64,000 nt of DNA, from NCBI GenBank assembly GCA_022316685.1, contig JAKJHU010000661.1, forward strand, positions 62,001-126,000, written 5' to 3'. Position 1 is the first letter of the stretch; each line of letters starts with the position of its first letter. Below are positions 28,676-43,085 of this stretch, piece after piece. Made by a program: the position numbers and the translations under genes. Under the pieces are notes generated by a model. It was not told where the DNA came from and ran no database searches. It saw nothing but the letters and a program-made list of their open reading frames with translations. The stretch is from Progne subis subis. Its lineage: Eukaryota; Chordata; Aves; Passeriformes; Hirundinidae.

Positions 28676-31600
28676 TTCCCATCCTCAAACTCCCAAATAT
28701 CAGTACTTGTGACTTCAACCTTGAGCTGAAGCATTCAGAACACACAACCCTAAACTCGGAATATGCTTCCCTCATGCTTCTATTCCGAATATTTGTGTGT
28801 TAATTCTAAAAGCAGCTTTTCAGAGCAGCTCCTGAGGCTGGTGCTTTTCCCTTTCTCATGCAACCTGTGACCTTTGCAGGTGAGAGGGGCAACATCAGCC
28901 CCTTGAGGTGCTTTTCACACTTCCCTCAAGGTGAACAATGGGCGGGTGCAAACTTTACAACAGCAGAACTAAATTTCAAAACCAGTAACCTGCACATGGA
29001 AGATTAACAGGAGATAGTCGTTAACGACTGGTTTGACAAAGCTCTCAGAGTTCCCCAAATTCCAGTGTATCTTGCTCCATCTGGTCCCTGGGAATGCGAT
29101 TGTCTCCCATTCAACCCACCTGGGCTAAAGGGTTTTGCTGACGTTTTATGTGCATTCTAAATCAATACATATTTATCTGTTAAAATCTCTGCTGTTTTCA
29201 GTGTCCAAGCTGCTCTGTGGGAGGGCACAGCTTCATTCCTGCTCCATTTATTTCCCTCCCCAGGGCTGCCATGAAAACAACAAATGAAATCACATGGATG
29301 ATGATCTTGTCAGGTCTCATCAGCAAAGCAAGAGCCAGCCTGGTCATTACCAGAATAAGAGATTTAAAATATAAGCTTGAAACAAGACTACCAAACTTCT
29401 ATACACCAAGCTGAAGTCGCTCACTGCAGCTTTTCTGTAACAAATCCCTTTCCTGAAAGGATTTCACAGAACTTCTCATGTTCATGAAGGACCACCGAAA
29501 AAAAGTCGTACAAATGGCAAAAATAATGAGCCAGCTGCTCAGTTTATTTAGGATCCCTGCGACTTGAACGGCAGTTTAAAACAAGTTGCATAGGAAATTC
29601 AGTCAGCAAATATATATATTAAAAAAATGTAAAACTTTATCAGAATTGGATTTGCAAAGAAATTTCCAAGCAAGATGCCAACAGTGTGATTATATTGGCC
29701 TGCTACAAAACAATTAAAAGTAATGAAATTTTGACTTCTCACTAAGTTGTTAAGAAGCTTATTATTTGGTTAATCCTTCAGTCCCATGGAGAAGCCCGCA
29801 CACAGACCAGACAGCATTCTGGAGCTGGTAGTGCTGCCCCACAGCTTCTCAGCAACATCACTCACCATGGAGCACAAGGAGACTGACAGCGCCAAACAAC
29901 AGCAGCTTGCCTAAAACCACCTTTTATAATGCATATGTGCACTCAAAGGTGCACAGAGACCCTCTGTGCCAAAAGGCTGAGGTGACAGCCAAGGGTACTC
30001 CATGAACTTGCCTTTAGAAACAAAACTGGGGCACCTATGGTGAATTGCATCTAGCAGAGATTTGTGTCTGAGGAGGGACTTGTGACTACGCACTCTCAGG
30101 GGGGAGGAGGAGAACAGGAAGGACTATACAAAAAAAAATATTTTTTTTAATATATTAAAAATTTTTAAGCCTTTGGGCACACAGCCTCAAAAATAACCCC
30201 ACCACCCACACTACTATTTTAGGTGCCAACTTTAAGGCTTCATTCAGCTTTGCCAATGGCTACTGGAAGGGTCAGGGTCCCTAAACGAATCACTGGGTGG
30301 GGAGGAGGTGCTGCAGGCTTGCCAGTGCAGACGTGTGCCTAGCTGGTCCCAGCTAATGGGATACACCCTGCAAGCTGCAGCAGCCTGCAAGCAGCTCCAG
30401 CTCCTGCCACAGAGCAGACTGGAACCAGAGCATCCAAACAAAGCCTCTGCAGAGAAGGCAGATTCATCTCCTCACTCTGCAGAGCAGGAGCCATGGGATG
30501 TATTGTCCAATATAAACAAACACCTCAGAGGGGATGCAGAGAAAAGACACCATGGTCCACTTATATTCAACAGCAGAGTCCATTTAATTCTAAATTTAAA
30601 CTGAGCATGATTCCTACCACGTGCCCCTCACCCCCACCTCCCAGCCCTCACAGGGACAATGCTGGACCAGTTGCTGGAATCACTACATTTCACTGAGGCA
30701 AATCTACAGCTTTTCATCTTGAATCTGAAACTTTGCTGGGAACACCTTTGCTGATGACAGCAAGATCTGTGAAATTATGGTTAAACAGGCTGAAGTGGAT
30801 CTTAAAGGCAAAAGCTCAGTGTGAGTGATTTTTAATATTTTCTTTCAAAACAGTGCTCATGTGGGTTTCAGGAAAGGGCAAGGTTATTCTGAAACTTGAA
30901 AATGCTCTAAGATGTGCCATCAAGTACAGTATCTGCAAAACTGACGAACTCCATCAGACCACAGACCAGACAACCAACAAAACAGTAACATTAGTAATAA
31001 GAGTGAGGATTCTGCTACTCAGCAAAAAGAAAAAAGAGAAGGAAGATTTTCCAACGATATTAATTTTAATGTGATATCCCAATTCGTGATTCTTCACTTT
31101 TTAGTTTATGTATTTCTTTGTGTTTTTAAGCAGAAATCAATTACTTTTTTTTTTTAATATATAAACACCTCTTAAAATAAAAATGAAGCTTCAGTGAGAA
31201 CATAGCTATGGCAGCATCAGTCAGAGAATGGAGCCGATGCAAATACTTCAGACCAAGACCCAAACTTCCCCCCAACCCTGAAGTGTTCAGTTTCCTGGGA
31301 GTCAGTGTGGGCAATTTGGCATGCATGCTCATGAATATACTAACTGACAAGAAACATCCTCCCCCTCCAGTTAATATATATCAGGAGGAAAACATGTAGA
31401 GAGGCTCAAATAGCTAAATATCTCAGGCTAAAAATATCAAGAACTCCCTCAGCTGGAAGTTGTTAGCAAGAGCTCTGATAAAAATAAGGAACCAGGACAG
31501 CATAAATTCTTTCCTTTCCCTGCAAAAAATAAACTACATTTGGGAGGAAAATATTCAAAACATAATAAAAGAGGTGAGTCACCCCTTTCAACTTGCAGCA

Positions 31601-33616
31601 CACAGTGCATGGAAGGAGGGGAGGGGAGGGAGACAGGGATGTAAACCCAGTGGAAGAGTCCTGCTGGAAGAGCAGCAATTCCCAGCTCCAGCTCAGCTCA
31701 GCTCCTGGAAGGGTCACCACAACAGCTCAGTCACACACACACCCCTGCCCTGAGGGACCCTTGTGCCTCCTGCAGGGCTCCAGAGACAGTAAATGACCAC
31801 ACTGAGTTAATAGCCACACCTGGGCCTTCCCCTGAGGTTACTGGGATGTTCCTTCAGAAGACTCCTACAACTGGAACTGCAAGGCTATGGATATTTTAAA
31901 TTCACCTCTTAGACAACGATATTTCCAGACATGGACTTACCGTGACCGTCCAATGAGAAAACCCAGAACTAGGAGAACCAGCTTGGCTTTGGTTTGTAAG
32001 CAGACACATGCACATCACCCACTTATTTCATTTTTGGGCAGGCAGGGTATCCAAAAGCAAGCCCAAACCACCTACATTTAACAGCCTTCCAGAAGAAAAA
32101 AGGAGCTGAGCAGGATGGGCTTGTCTCAGCTACAGAGGAAACACAGCAAAAAGGTGCCTCAGGACTATTAAACCAGAAAATAATTTACAATGGCATCCCA
32201 TTCCTTCATTCTGGATGAAACATCCTGCATAAAGAGAAATGATCTGGCTAAAGCACATCACAAGTCTCACCATTTCATAATCACACAAGTGACATTTGTA
32301 CATCACATTGGGCCACACACCAGAGATACCAAAAGTATCTGGACCTTTCAGAGTCATCTCCAGTGCCTCCTTCTCTGCAGTATCCCATGGTAAGGTAGGA
32401 TGCTTCTGCACACCACCATCTCCACTTCTTGTGGAAATAAAAACTCAGGAAAGAAAGAGAATACTGGTGGCAAGTCTGTATCTGTACGTCACTTGAATGG
32501 ACAAGAAATTGATGAAATTTAGTTAATTTTACAAACTGCATGATGTACGTTAAAAAAATATAACTGCAACTACTCAGATCCCAGCCACCTCAGAAAGAAA
32601 TATTCTTGGACTCTAGAATACAAATACAGAACAGTAGGAGTGGGCTGGAAAATAACTGTTTGTCAAAGCTGAATCTTTGAACATGAAGGGGAAAAACCTT
32701 GACTCCGATGTAAGGACACCTCAACATCTTCACTGAGGAGTGTCACAGAACAACTCACGGATTGTATCACAACCCTGAAAGAACTTTTTCTAACAGTTTG
32801 TAACAGTAATTTTTCAATTTTACATGTTGGCTGAAGACACACAGAGGTTCCAGAAAGCTTCCTGTGCTGAACAGTGAGTTGAGGGAAGAGACAGGAAGGG
32901 TTGTCCCAGCAGCACATCTGAGTACCCAGGCACATTATCTACTAGCTTAGAACACGCAGAATTGTTACCATTACAGCTATAAGGCTGTGGGGCAGAGAGG
33001 GCTCAAACAATCTAATCCTTGAGATGGCTTCTGTTTTAAACAGTGGTACACCTGTCCTGTCCTCTTCAAATGCTCATGTTCAGCTAAAACATCTGCCAGC
33101 TGGCTTAAGAGCACAAGCTCTCCACCAATCTGAGATCCCTCAACCACATCCAGAACAGAACCCTTCATCTTGGTTATCATGCTGCATTCAGAGTTCCCCC
33201 AAGCCCTGGAACCAGACCGTGAGGTTTGTCATATGCTTAGGTAGAATCAATAGAGCTGGAGCAAAATAAAAACACCACAAACCAAAAAGCAGGCAAACAA
33301 GAAATAATAAATTTTTGGAGCACAAAAGTTTCTTCAGATCACTTTGGTTTGTCAAAAGGTAAGAAAAAATCTTTTCTTTTTTGCGTAAACTTGTGTCAGG
33401 TGCTGCAGGTGCTGCCCAGGGAGAAACATGGATGGAAGCTTGACAGGGGAATTAAAATCTTGATCTACTAGATTAGCATTAGGAGAGTAGTGCATTCCCA
33501 GGCAGAAAAAAGTTACACATATGGACTGCTTTTGCTGTTTTCTGAGGTTTTCATTCACACTGCAATAAAAAAATACTTTGTTTTAAGAAGCTGGGTTGTT
33601 GGGTAGTCCTTTTGTT

Positions 33617-33688
33617 GGTCCTGAAGAGGAGTAAATACAGGTGGTGAATATTGATCCTAAAGACAAGTAAATACAGGTGCTGAACATA
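33617..33688. repeat. Two-copy 36-base tandem duplication
   Basis: Unit 1 (33617-33652) and unit 2 (33653-33688) share GTCCTGAAG/ATCCTAAAG, the identical core AGTAAATACAGGTG (33631-33644 in unit 1 allowing for one offset), and TGAATA/TGAACA. The units are exactly 36 bases each and about 80 percent alike by eye. Confidence 0.8.
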
Positions 33689-34852
33689 AAATCAGCCTTG
33701 GTGAGGTAACTACAGTCATTACACAACCAACAGGTAGGACACAGTAAATTTTGTTTCCATACCAGGCAACGTGACAAGGGTGTAAGGCTGACATTGAACC
33801 AGCTCAAGAGTGCAGTTACTTTATTAACTCTGAAAATGCCCCTTAGTTTTATTCCATATTTGAATGAAAGCTGGTTTTTTTTCCCCACCAGTCCGCTTCT
33901 GTGATTCACCACAAGCAAGTCATGCCCGTTTGCCTGTTCTAAAGACAAAGATATCAACCCTTGATACATAAATATTATTATATACATTCATGCACACACA
34001 AACACAGGCAGCACAGTCAGAAAAACCAGTGCTAGAAGAATACAACAGGCCTCTCTCTTTCAGCTGTGTTAACTCTTTAAATATGGTCCTGGATTGGGAA
34101 ATAGAAACACCAAGAAATTTATGGGCTTGTTAAAAACTGCCTGTCACAGAACTGGACTGAAGTTTAGCTGAAATCGACAACTGAATCACAAAGGCAGGAA
34201 GAACATGAAAACATTTCCATTTTGTGGCTGCAGAATGCACAGCAGATACTTTGCCAAGCTGCACTGTTAGTCCCTTTAATCCCACTTCTTGGTTCCTTTC
34301 ACAACACCCTTGGAATAAGGTGTCAGGAAGCTGAGGCACATCTGACACTGCCATGGGTTAGGTTTCCCTACACTTTCCTCAATTAGTTTTTCACTTGTGC
34401 CCGGAATTACTGAGGATTTCCAATGTTTGTGCTGAGCATTAAGTGCTTGTGCTCACTTCAGCCCACAACCATTTGTAGAAGGCAAAGCTCTCTGTAAAAA
34501 CACACCACACCAGAGCCCTTCTAATTATGCCTTCCCCATTGAATGTGTACACTGCGCAAAGAGAAATTAAACAGAAACTAATACCAAAATACTTCCACAA
34601 GCTCTGTGTGTTCCCCAGTGCTGCCCCTTATGCACGACCTGCTCTCTGAAGTACGGAAGAGGTACTCCCACAAGCTGCTGCAGGCATGACCCTGCATTTT
34701 CAAATGCATTTATTTGGCTCACAGTCCAAGTATTGAAACCACAGAGTCCTTTTCTGACTTCTTGAAGTATTTTGTAAGAGCTTTGCTAGACAGTGATATC
34801 AGTGAAAAACTGCTCAATCCTTCTATTTTTTTTTCCTTCTCCCGACACTATA

Positions 34853-34875
34853 CCCCCCCCCCCCCCCAAAAAAAA
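34853..34875. repeat. C(15)A(8) homopolymer pair
   Basis: A run of 15 C at 34853-34867 is followed directly by A(8). Length errors in assembly are likely here. Confidence 0.9.
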
Positions 34876-37800
34876 TGAGTAATCCCACCCTGAATTGGAG
34901 ACTGACACAGGGCAACCTCTTTCTTTTTTCTTCTCCTTGTTTGGAATTTTTTACTACATACTTACAGGTGTGTTCAGGGAATATGGGTAACTTTTTATAA
35001 ACAACTTTTTTTAAATTACTGGATTTAATAGGAATGCATCTGCATCCAATACTCCAGCCTGCTTTTGTTTCTAATCATCTATTTAGGATAATCTGTGAAA
35101 TCATTCAAAATAATTTTTTCATTCACTGTTACTATGTTCCCCAACTACAGCTGGACAAATTATTCAAGTCTTGCATCTTTGAAGCCTAAGATATACCTCA
35201 AATTATTTCTAAAAACATTCTGAAGTATATATAACTAGGTTTGTGGATGCACATGTCTACACACAATGGTCTTGTAAAAGTAAACATCTTTCCTTCACAA
35301 AGAATTAGATGCATATTTAGCAAAACTAGAAGTGACACTGGATTTGAGAAGTTGCATCAGAAGTCAGAAACACCGTGTTTTACCTTCCAGATCTGCTCTC
35401 AAGCCCATTACCATCACCAGAGGTACATTTCCAAACTTCCAATGCTGCTCTTCATCTCCAGATCAGAAGATCTCCTTTATCTTTTCCAGCGTTGTATTTT
35501 TGTTAACCAACTGTCCTGTGTGCAAGCTCTGTGTGTTTGTTGATCATGTGCTTCTACTGCAACCCAAAAAATCAACTTACATTTGTATTATTTTACAATG
35601 TGCATACAAACACACAGGAAAACCAAACTCCTTAGGCTGGAATATATGCCTTTTATTTTTTTAAACATCACCTTCATGTACATGTATCCTCTCCAAATTC
35701 ACATTTCAAGGAATATTAAACCATAAACAATTAAAGGAGCCAAACAGTTCAAGAGACACACAATAAGAGTCATAACCTTTACTTCCAGGGCAGCTTTAGA
35801 TTTGTCAAGGGAGCTTCATTATTCCTGATAGATCTGATGAAATTTCAGTAACTCATCCACACTGCAACCACTCAAAAAGCACCTGCATGTCCCCACCTGC
35901 ACACCAACTGAAAGGCTGACCTAAACAGGAGCCATCCAAGGCTGGCCCACACTAAGAATTAGCTGGGAGATGAACATAAGTAACATACACAGCATGGATA
36001 AATCAGGCGGGGCTTTGGTTTCTCAAATCCTGCTGTTGCTGCTACAGGGACCTGACGAAGCACCGCAACTTCTGAAGACCATCAGATGGCAGGCTCACCT
36101 CGATCCCAAAAACCTCCCCGTATTTATGACACAATTACACACCCTGTCAGCCACATGGATCCACTCTGTCCCACCACTGTCAAGAACATATTTATTAAGG
36201 AATTACACTTCAATTTCCGCACTCCAGTATCTTACTCAGAAAGCACACAACCCCTTCCAAGGAAAGAAACCCAGTCACTAGTGTTGCTGAAAATTTTTCC
36301 TAACCTCTAAAACAGGTTTTCAAGATTAAAACCCTACACTTTTTTATAAGCATTAAGGTGTTCATCACAGAAAGCATGGGAAGTGTTTTACTATCTGTAA
36401 AAATGCTTAATTCCAGCTTAATTCCAGAATTCCAACATTCTTATTAACTTTCCAAACTCATGATATCAACACAAAAATGAACCTGCTAGTAACAAGACTT
36501 TATCAACACCAATATAAAAATAAAATTGCATGCACTGGAATTTACATATACTGGTAACTCCTTTCTACTGATTACTTACTGCTGCTATATTTTCAAAACA
36601 CTAGATTCTTCTGATGAAAATTAAAGGGGTTTGGTTTAGGGATGAAATCTCTTCCAAGACTCAGAGGCATTGGAAACAAAACGGAAATAATGTAACACAC
36701 AGGACCTGGTGTAATCAGTCATTTGTTAAATTTCTTCATGATGGAAATTTCAAAGACAGTATTTTATTTAGGAATAGGAAAAAGAAGGAAAAGAAACAGC
36801 CAAGCCTAAGTAGCAAGTTAGGAATTCATTGGCAATTTAGGACTGATCAATCCCATTAAGAGTTTGGGGTTAACATCAAGGGCTGTACTTCAACCAGATC
36901 CACACAAACTCCAAAAAACATCAAGACATAAGCTCAAAGGCAGATTCAAAGCCTAACAAGGATGGGATAAAACAGCCCATGAATTCAGTGCACAGAGGAG
37001 CTAAACAACCCTCACTATCCACAATCACAGCTGAAAAGCTATACCTGCAATCAGAAAAGTGATTTCTGAAGTTGGGATTTCCTCAAATTGTAATTTTCAA
37101 TAGATATTTGCACAGGAAACAAGGTGGGGCAAAAAAAGTGCAGTGTCACAGTTTTGTTTCATGAGTGGTTCCAACTTAAAAATAAACCCTCAAAAACTCT
37201 GGGTACTCTTGCCTGAAGAAAGACTGAGAGAACTTTAGAAAGCCTAGAGAAAACATGGGCAAATAAATTAATATAATTTAAATTTTTGTTCTTCTATCAC
37301 AAACTAGGCTGATTTTCCTAGAGAGATGTGTATGTCAAAGCTGTGTGCACAGCTGGGGCTTGGAGGAGCCAAAGGCTTCTTCACAAGAGGCTCAGGTGAC
37401 TCTGGGCACAGTGCATGGAGGGGCAAAGGGAGGGGGAAAGGAAGGGCTTTCAAGGGATAGGAACACCTTCAAAACAGAACAAGAAAAGGCCACATCATCT
37501 GTCAAGAAAAAGTAATGTCAGCTCAGATTGGTTCACCTGGGGGAGTGGGCAGTGGGCAAGAAGGAACAGGTGGAAAAGTTAAAATAATAACTTCTGCAGC
37601 CTCCATCAACAAACATCTTCATGAAATGAAAAATCAAGGTACAATCACATAAATTATGGAAGAGTCACTAACAGCATGTTTCTACAGAAGAGAGAACGTT
37701 TGAGGAAAGCTCTTCCTACCCTAAGCCAACCCCACTAAAAGACTTTCATTAATGAGTGGTATGTAGAAATACAGAAGTGTACATGACAAATCAGCAAAGA

Positions 37801-37994
37801 TTACAAGCTCTTCTGGGGACAGGAAAAGAATACAGAAAGCTAATAACAGAAAATTCAATACAGGCAAATGTGGAGTACCATGCTCAGGAATAACAAATCA
37901 AAGACACAAATATGAAATGGGGAATAATTGGCAAAGCAGTTGTGTTGCAAAAAGAACCTGTAGAGCACATGACTGCAAAAATGGATTATTTAAA

Positions 37995-38056
37995 AAACAA
38001 AATAACCCCCCAACAAACAAACAACTCCCCCAAACAAACAACAACAACAACAATAA
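37995..38056. repeat. A/C-rich tract with AAAC and AAC repeats
   Basis: AACAAACAAACAACTCCCCC is followed by CAAACAAACAACAACAACAA. It is another A/C-on-plus low-complexity tract in intron 1. Confidence 0.85.
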
Positions 38057-39910
38057 ACATGCAAGTGTTCCAGGGAGTATTAACAGCATTGTTTTATGTA
38101 CATTATGTCAAATGAAAGGTAATTATTTTGTTCTGGTCTGGATAAACAACTAACAATATGGAGGAAAAAAACCACAGTCCAGAGGCAAGATCCACTGAAG
38201 GTGTAAAAGGGAAAAAAATTACCCACCACAAAAATGTTCAGTTTATTTTTGTATTTGATGGAAAGTGAAAAGCTAGGACTCTATGGTCTTGATTACAGCC
38301 ATATTTCAGTTTCTTAGAAAGAGACATTTTATCTTCTCACCTGTTCCCTTCCTGGAACCGGAAGTGGGAAATACTTCAAAGACTGGAGAAGCATGATCAA
38401 AGGTCATCAGGATTTCTGGATTAACACGTTTGTTGGTATCTGAGGGTGATTTTCTCTCAGGAGCTGAAACAACACCTGCCCACTGCCTAGACAACCTGGT
38501 GTTAGGGGTCAGCGGCTCAACTGAACAGAAAAAAACTCTCAGCTGTGACTCAGTCTGGACCAGCACTCCTTCCTGGAATGTTTGTGCACCAAAAAAAAAG
38601 CAGGAAACAAGTGGTCCTAACCCCAGGCAACACAGCTGGAAGGCTCTGTAGACATAACTCCTGAACACTGATGGAGAAATAATGTCATCTGGTTTTGCCC
38701 AAAGGAGTCTTAGCAGAAAATTCTTAAAAATAAGGTGTTTTGACCCCTTTGCTCATTACCTGCAGAGCACCAAACAAGGCTGTGCAGGGCATTGACCCTT
38801 CCATGAAGCGGCTATGCTCAATCAGCCACCCCAAACCACAGAATCACACATTTATGAGTCTCCCTCCCTAAGCACAGCAGCCTGGAGAGGCCCTGCTGCA
38901 GGTGTGTGCGCAAGTCTCCACCCTGGATAATTCTGAGTGCTACTTTTCCAGTTTGAAGTGTATCCACAAGAAAGACAGCAGTTTCACAAAAATACTACAT
39001 TTCTACAAGTTCCTTTGGCATCTCATCCTGTGGCAAGAGACAGTGGAACCTGTCTATATGCATTCCTGGTTTATGCGATACTCCAAAAGAGGGAAAAAAA
39101 AAAAATTCAGGGCTACAGAGGTCAAATTGGGTACCCAATAACCGATAAACATTTTTGTCTTTTGCTTTTCTGCATCTTAGTGCCTCTTCCGAACTGGCTG
39201 TCGGTCAGGAGTGGCTTGATGCCTATTTTTAGAGGTGAAGCTCAGACACTGTGGAGCTGGGCACCAAAGAAACAACACAATCTTCCCGTATGAACAGCCG
39301 TATTATGAAACAGCAAGGCAGCCATAAGGCACAAACCGCCAGACAGCAAAATAGCAAATTATCAAATAGCTGCTCATTACCAAAACAATGCTCTTCCCCG
39401 CACAATAAAAACCTCAGAGCATTTTTTTTTTCTTTTTCCAGATGGGGGGGGAAAAAAAAAAAAATCAGTGAAGATGCAAATTAGGGCAAAGTGAGAAATA
39501 CGCTCAGTGTATATCTGCATTTTCCAAGTTAAGAGAACATTTTTGGGAATGCAAGTGCAGCACCCAGACACTGCAGAGACACACTGTTCCAGCTGCTTCT
39601 GAATGGCAAATCCCACCCTTCCCTCCCGGGGTTCTGACATCCCTCAGACACAACTCCAGGACTGCGACACACCCTTCAGTCAGCTGCCATCTCATAGGCA
39701 TGGGTCGGTTTTACCTTGGAGACAACAAATTTTACACCCCTGCTCTCTCGAGTCCTTTCTGGCAGCAAAGGAATGGTCATTTCCCAGCACCTGGAGGGAC
39801 AAAATGTTCCTCCTAACTCAACAAAAGCCTCCCACTTCCTGACCTGCCTCCTGGCCGTCCTGGCTCTGCTCCCTCTGGACAGCTGTGTCTCTGGTCCAGA
39901 TGCTGCAGCC

Positions 39911-39992
39911 TCCTCTCAGATCCCTGACCCCTGACTCCACATCCCAGACCCTTCCTCCCAGATCCCTGACCCCAGACTCCCGATCCCAGGGC
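39911..39992. repeat. Two-copy 42-base C/T-rich tandem duplication
   Basis: TCCTCTCAGATCCCTGACCC (39911) recurs as TCCTCCCAGATCCCTGACCC (39953). Both continue with similar GACTCC and ATCCCAG segments. The period is 42 bases. Confidence 0.8.
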
Positions 39993-42900
39993 GAGCTCTC
40001 TTAGGAGCAATTCTCTGTCTCCCCTCTCCAGACTGGCCATTTCCATCCCATTTCCTCCATGCTCTCTGTTATCCCTGTGTCCTGGCACCTCACAGCTGCA
40101 CGCTCCAGCTGCTCACATCTCCACTTTCCTTCTCACCCAGCCCCAATTTTCCTCCCCTCTGATCCCAGGATCTGCTGCCTCCCAGGGAAGATGAAATATT
40201 CAGCGATTACAGTCAGTAAGCCTAAGCATATGCAAATGGATCTTTTTGAAAAGCCTTGTATCCTGGCTAAATTCAGATGCTTTGTCATGCAAATGGAAGA
40301 AAGACACATCTCTGGAATCAAATCCCGCATCCTTTTCTTTTTCAACCAGATTTCAAGTGCTTCGAAGGAGAAGGGTATTATTAGTCTTCCACAGTAAAGT
40401 TGAGAAAACTTTTAAAACGTTGTAAAACACGTATTGTTTTTGCCCCATTTTCAAAACGGGCCACATTTCAGCTGACCTTTTATACACAAAAAACATTAAA
40501 TAAATCTGCATAAGGCTTAAATATTGCATTGTAAATTTTCCACCCAAACAGTTAAAGTCGGGCAAAGGTACTAAAATCTTGGCTGCTTTAATATTTGTAA
40601 CAGCATCATATGTCTGTAATTTAAGCAGAATGAATTTCCTCCGTGTACCTGTTCAATCTGAATGGCAGTACACACATTACCTAAAACATTTTCGTGTGCT
40701 CCCAAGACACCAAGGTGGAGAGAGAGTAAGGGAGCACATGAAGCACACGGCCAATAATAAACACTGATAAACAGCTACTATTTCCAGAGCACTCCCTTCT
40801 GCATAGCTTATTAAAAGGTATATTCTTCTAAAATGCCTGATGTTCACAGAATCCTGGAGCAGCACAACTGCAACTTTTACAAGTTAGACCTGATGGATAA
40901 ATGTCAAACCAAAACTCTCTAAACCAGGCAGGGTTAAACTACCAGATTCGTCTCCCAGAGGGGGTGGGAGGGAATTAATGTTTCTTTTACCACTAGGAAC
41001 TTAAACCTAGCTGGGTTTAAGTTTCCCAGGGATGAGCAGCAAACTGAATCTTATTTTTACGTAGCTTACGAACACTGCAGTGGAAAAAAGTGGCTTAACT
41101 ACGTAAACTCGTGCAATGCAGTCTTTTCAAATCTGAGGGGGAAAAAAAAAAGAAAAAAGAAACCCAAAGAACTCCATTCATTCAAAGAAACTGTACATAC
41201 AAACAGCCAACCTCTCAAAACAGACCAGAACAGAAAAAAATATTTTGATAAGGCATCCTTTTGCAACAAACGAAGTCACAGTCTCTAGTCATCCAGTTAG
41301 TTTTTAACCAAAATCTGGGTGACTGACAAGCCCCAAGAAGGTTAAATGCTTCTTGGGAAGAGGACCCGTTTGGAAGACCACTGGAACATGAAGAAAATTG
41401 AACTCAAACATATATTCCCAGAATTTAGTTTTTCCTGCATGTCTTTTAGAACTGCTTTTCTACATACATACTTTGAACTTGAAGTATTGTTTATATGTAA
41501 ACAGATAGTTGCATTTGCAAATGGAATTTGTGTGGTCCGGTGTCCTTTTTTTTCTCAAAGATTAAAAGTTTACCAAGTTTTGCCATTCAGTGAATTGTTG
41601 GCAGGTCCAAGCTCCTAATATGAAATAGTCCTACTTTAAGGAATAAAGGGGAGGGGGGGGAAATAAAAAAATATTGATCACAGTTGCTGTGAAGAGATAA
41701 CAATAGAGGATGTGTGGATACACAAGACTTTTTAGTCTTTTTTCCTTCGACAATCTAGTCAGGTCTGAGGTGGTATCAGCACAGCAGCATGGTGAAGAGC
41801 CCCTGTTTAACACAAGTTTTCAATCCTTGAGCAACTGGGATGGACACAGCCCAAAATTAAGGCACAGATGCTCCAGAGTGAAAGAAAGGGGCACAAACAC
41901 TCTTGTGATTTTTGTCTCTTCACCTTCCTCACGCCTCACAGGCATAATGTACTCTCACCCTCAGTACTTCAACCAGCTGTGCTGCACTGCACCTCTCTGG
42001 CACAAAATTCGGTATTGTTGCCCCTAAATTCACCTACCCACACTTCACATGTGTTGTGAAGCTAAATAACATAGGCAATTTACCCCAGAGGTCAAGCAGA
42101 AGGGACAAAGAGAGGGACCATAAAACAAATGCCATCTTGGAACTGAAAATTTGCCAGGCAGGGCTATTTACAAATGGCTGGCAAAACTTGCTCGTTTTTA
42201 TAGTAATTACATAACCTCAAAGGACACAAATACTGAATGCAGCACGCAACAAGACACCATGCTACAAGACACACTTAGCACTGGGTTGCTCTGTAAAACA
42301 TATCACAACAAATATCACTAAAGCAGCTGAACAACACACATCTTTTCCACACTTGGTAAATAAGCTTTTCACACCCTGGTCCTCTCACTGGCACACATCC
42401 TCATGGGGAAGAGACATGGTCCATGTAATCAGGCCAATAAAAACGGAGGGAGTGTAAATTTTTTTAAAAAATTATTTCCTCAATTATTACAAGTGTATTT
42501 TGGAGATTTGTCACTGGCACTACATATTTTAGGCACTTAAAATCTTGAGGAGACATACCAGTGTTCAGCTGAATATTCTGTTCTAAAAACTTTGATATTA
42601 AACATAATTATAATCCCACTCTTCTTGATTAAGTACTTATTGTATCAGTCAGATATATGTTATGTATTTTTCTGTGGGGTTTCCAAAACAGCACAGTCTC
42701 ACGCAGAAGTCAGAGCCGTATTTTGGCAGAGATAGGTAACTGGACAGCCACTTCTTTTAGAGCGAAACAAAACCTCACGCATTACCTTGGGATAAGCATT
42801 GCATGGCTGTAAAACAATGTCCTAAGAGGGGGAAAAATTGCAACCACAGTTTTTTGGAAGTCAGAAAGCAAGCATATGAAAATGGCAAGGATATGAACAG

Positions 42901-43011
42901 ATGAGAAAGGAGACATTTTAAGAGATGAAATAAATTTAAAAAAAAAAAAAAAATCTGGAATATAGACTATACATAATGGTATTCCACACCATAAAGCAAG
43001 TCTCAAAGCTT

Positions 43012-43085
43012 TTTTATCTTTTTTTTTATTATTATTTTATCTACCCCCCACCCACCCCCCCCCACTGGAGGAGGAGGGGGAGAAA
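43012..43085. repeat. T-rich, C-rich and GGA low-complexity patch
   Basis: In order: T runs, TTATTATTATT, CCCCCCACCCACCCCCCCCC, then GGAGGAGGAGGGGGAG. It separates AT-rich intron from a more CpG-containing segment at 43.1-43.7 kb. Confidence 0.8.

Noticed and set aside
40845..40905. Possible fourth CR1 stub (TTCACAGAATCCTGGAGC)
   Set aside because: Only about ten bases resemble a CR1 end and the following sequence does not continue the match.
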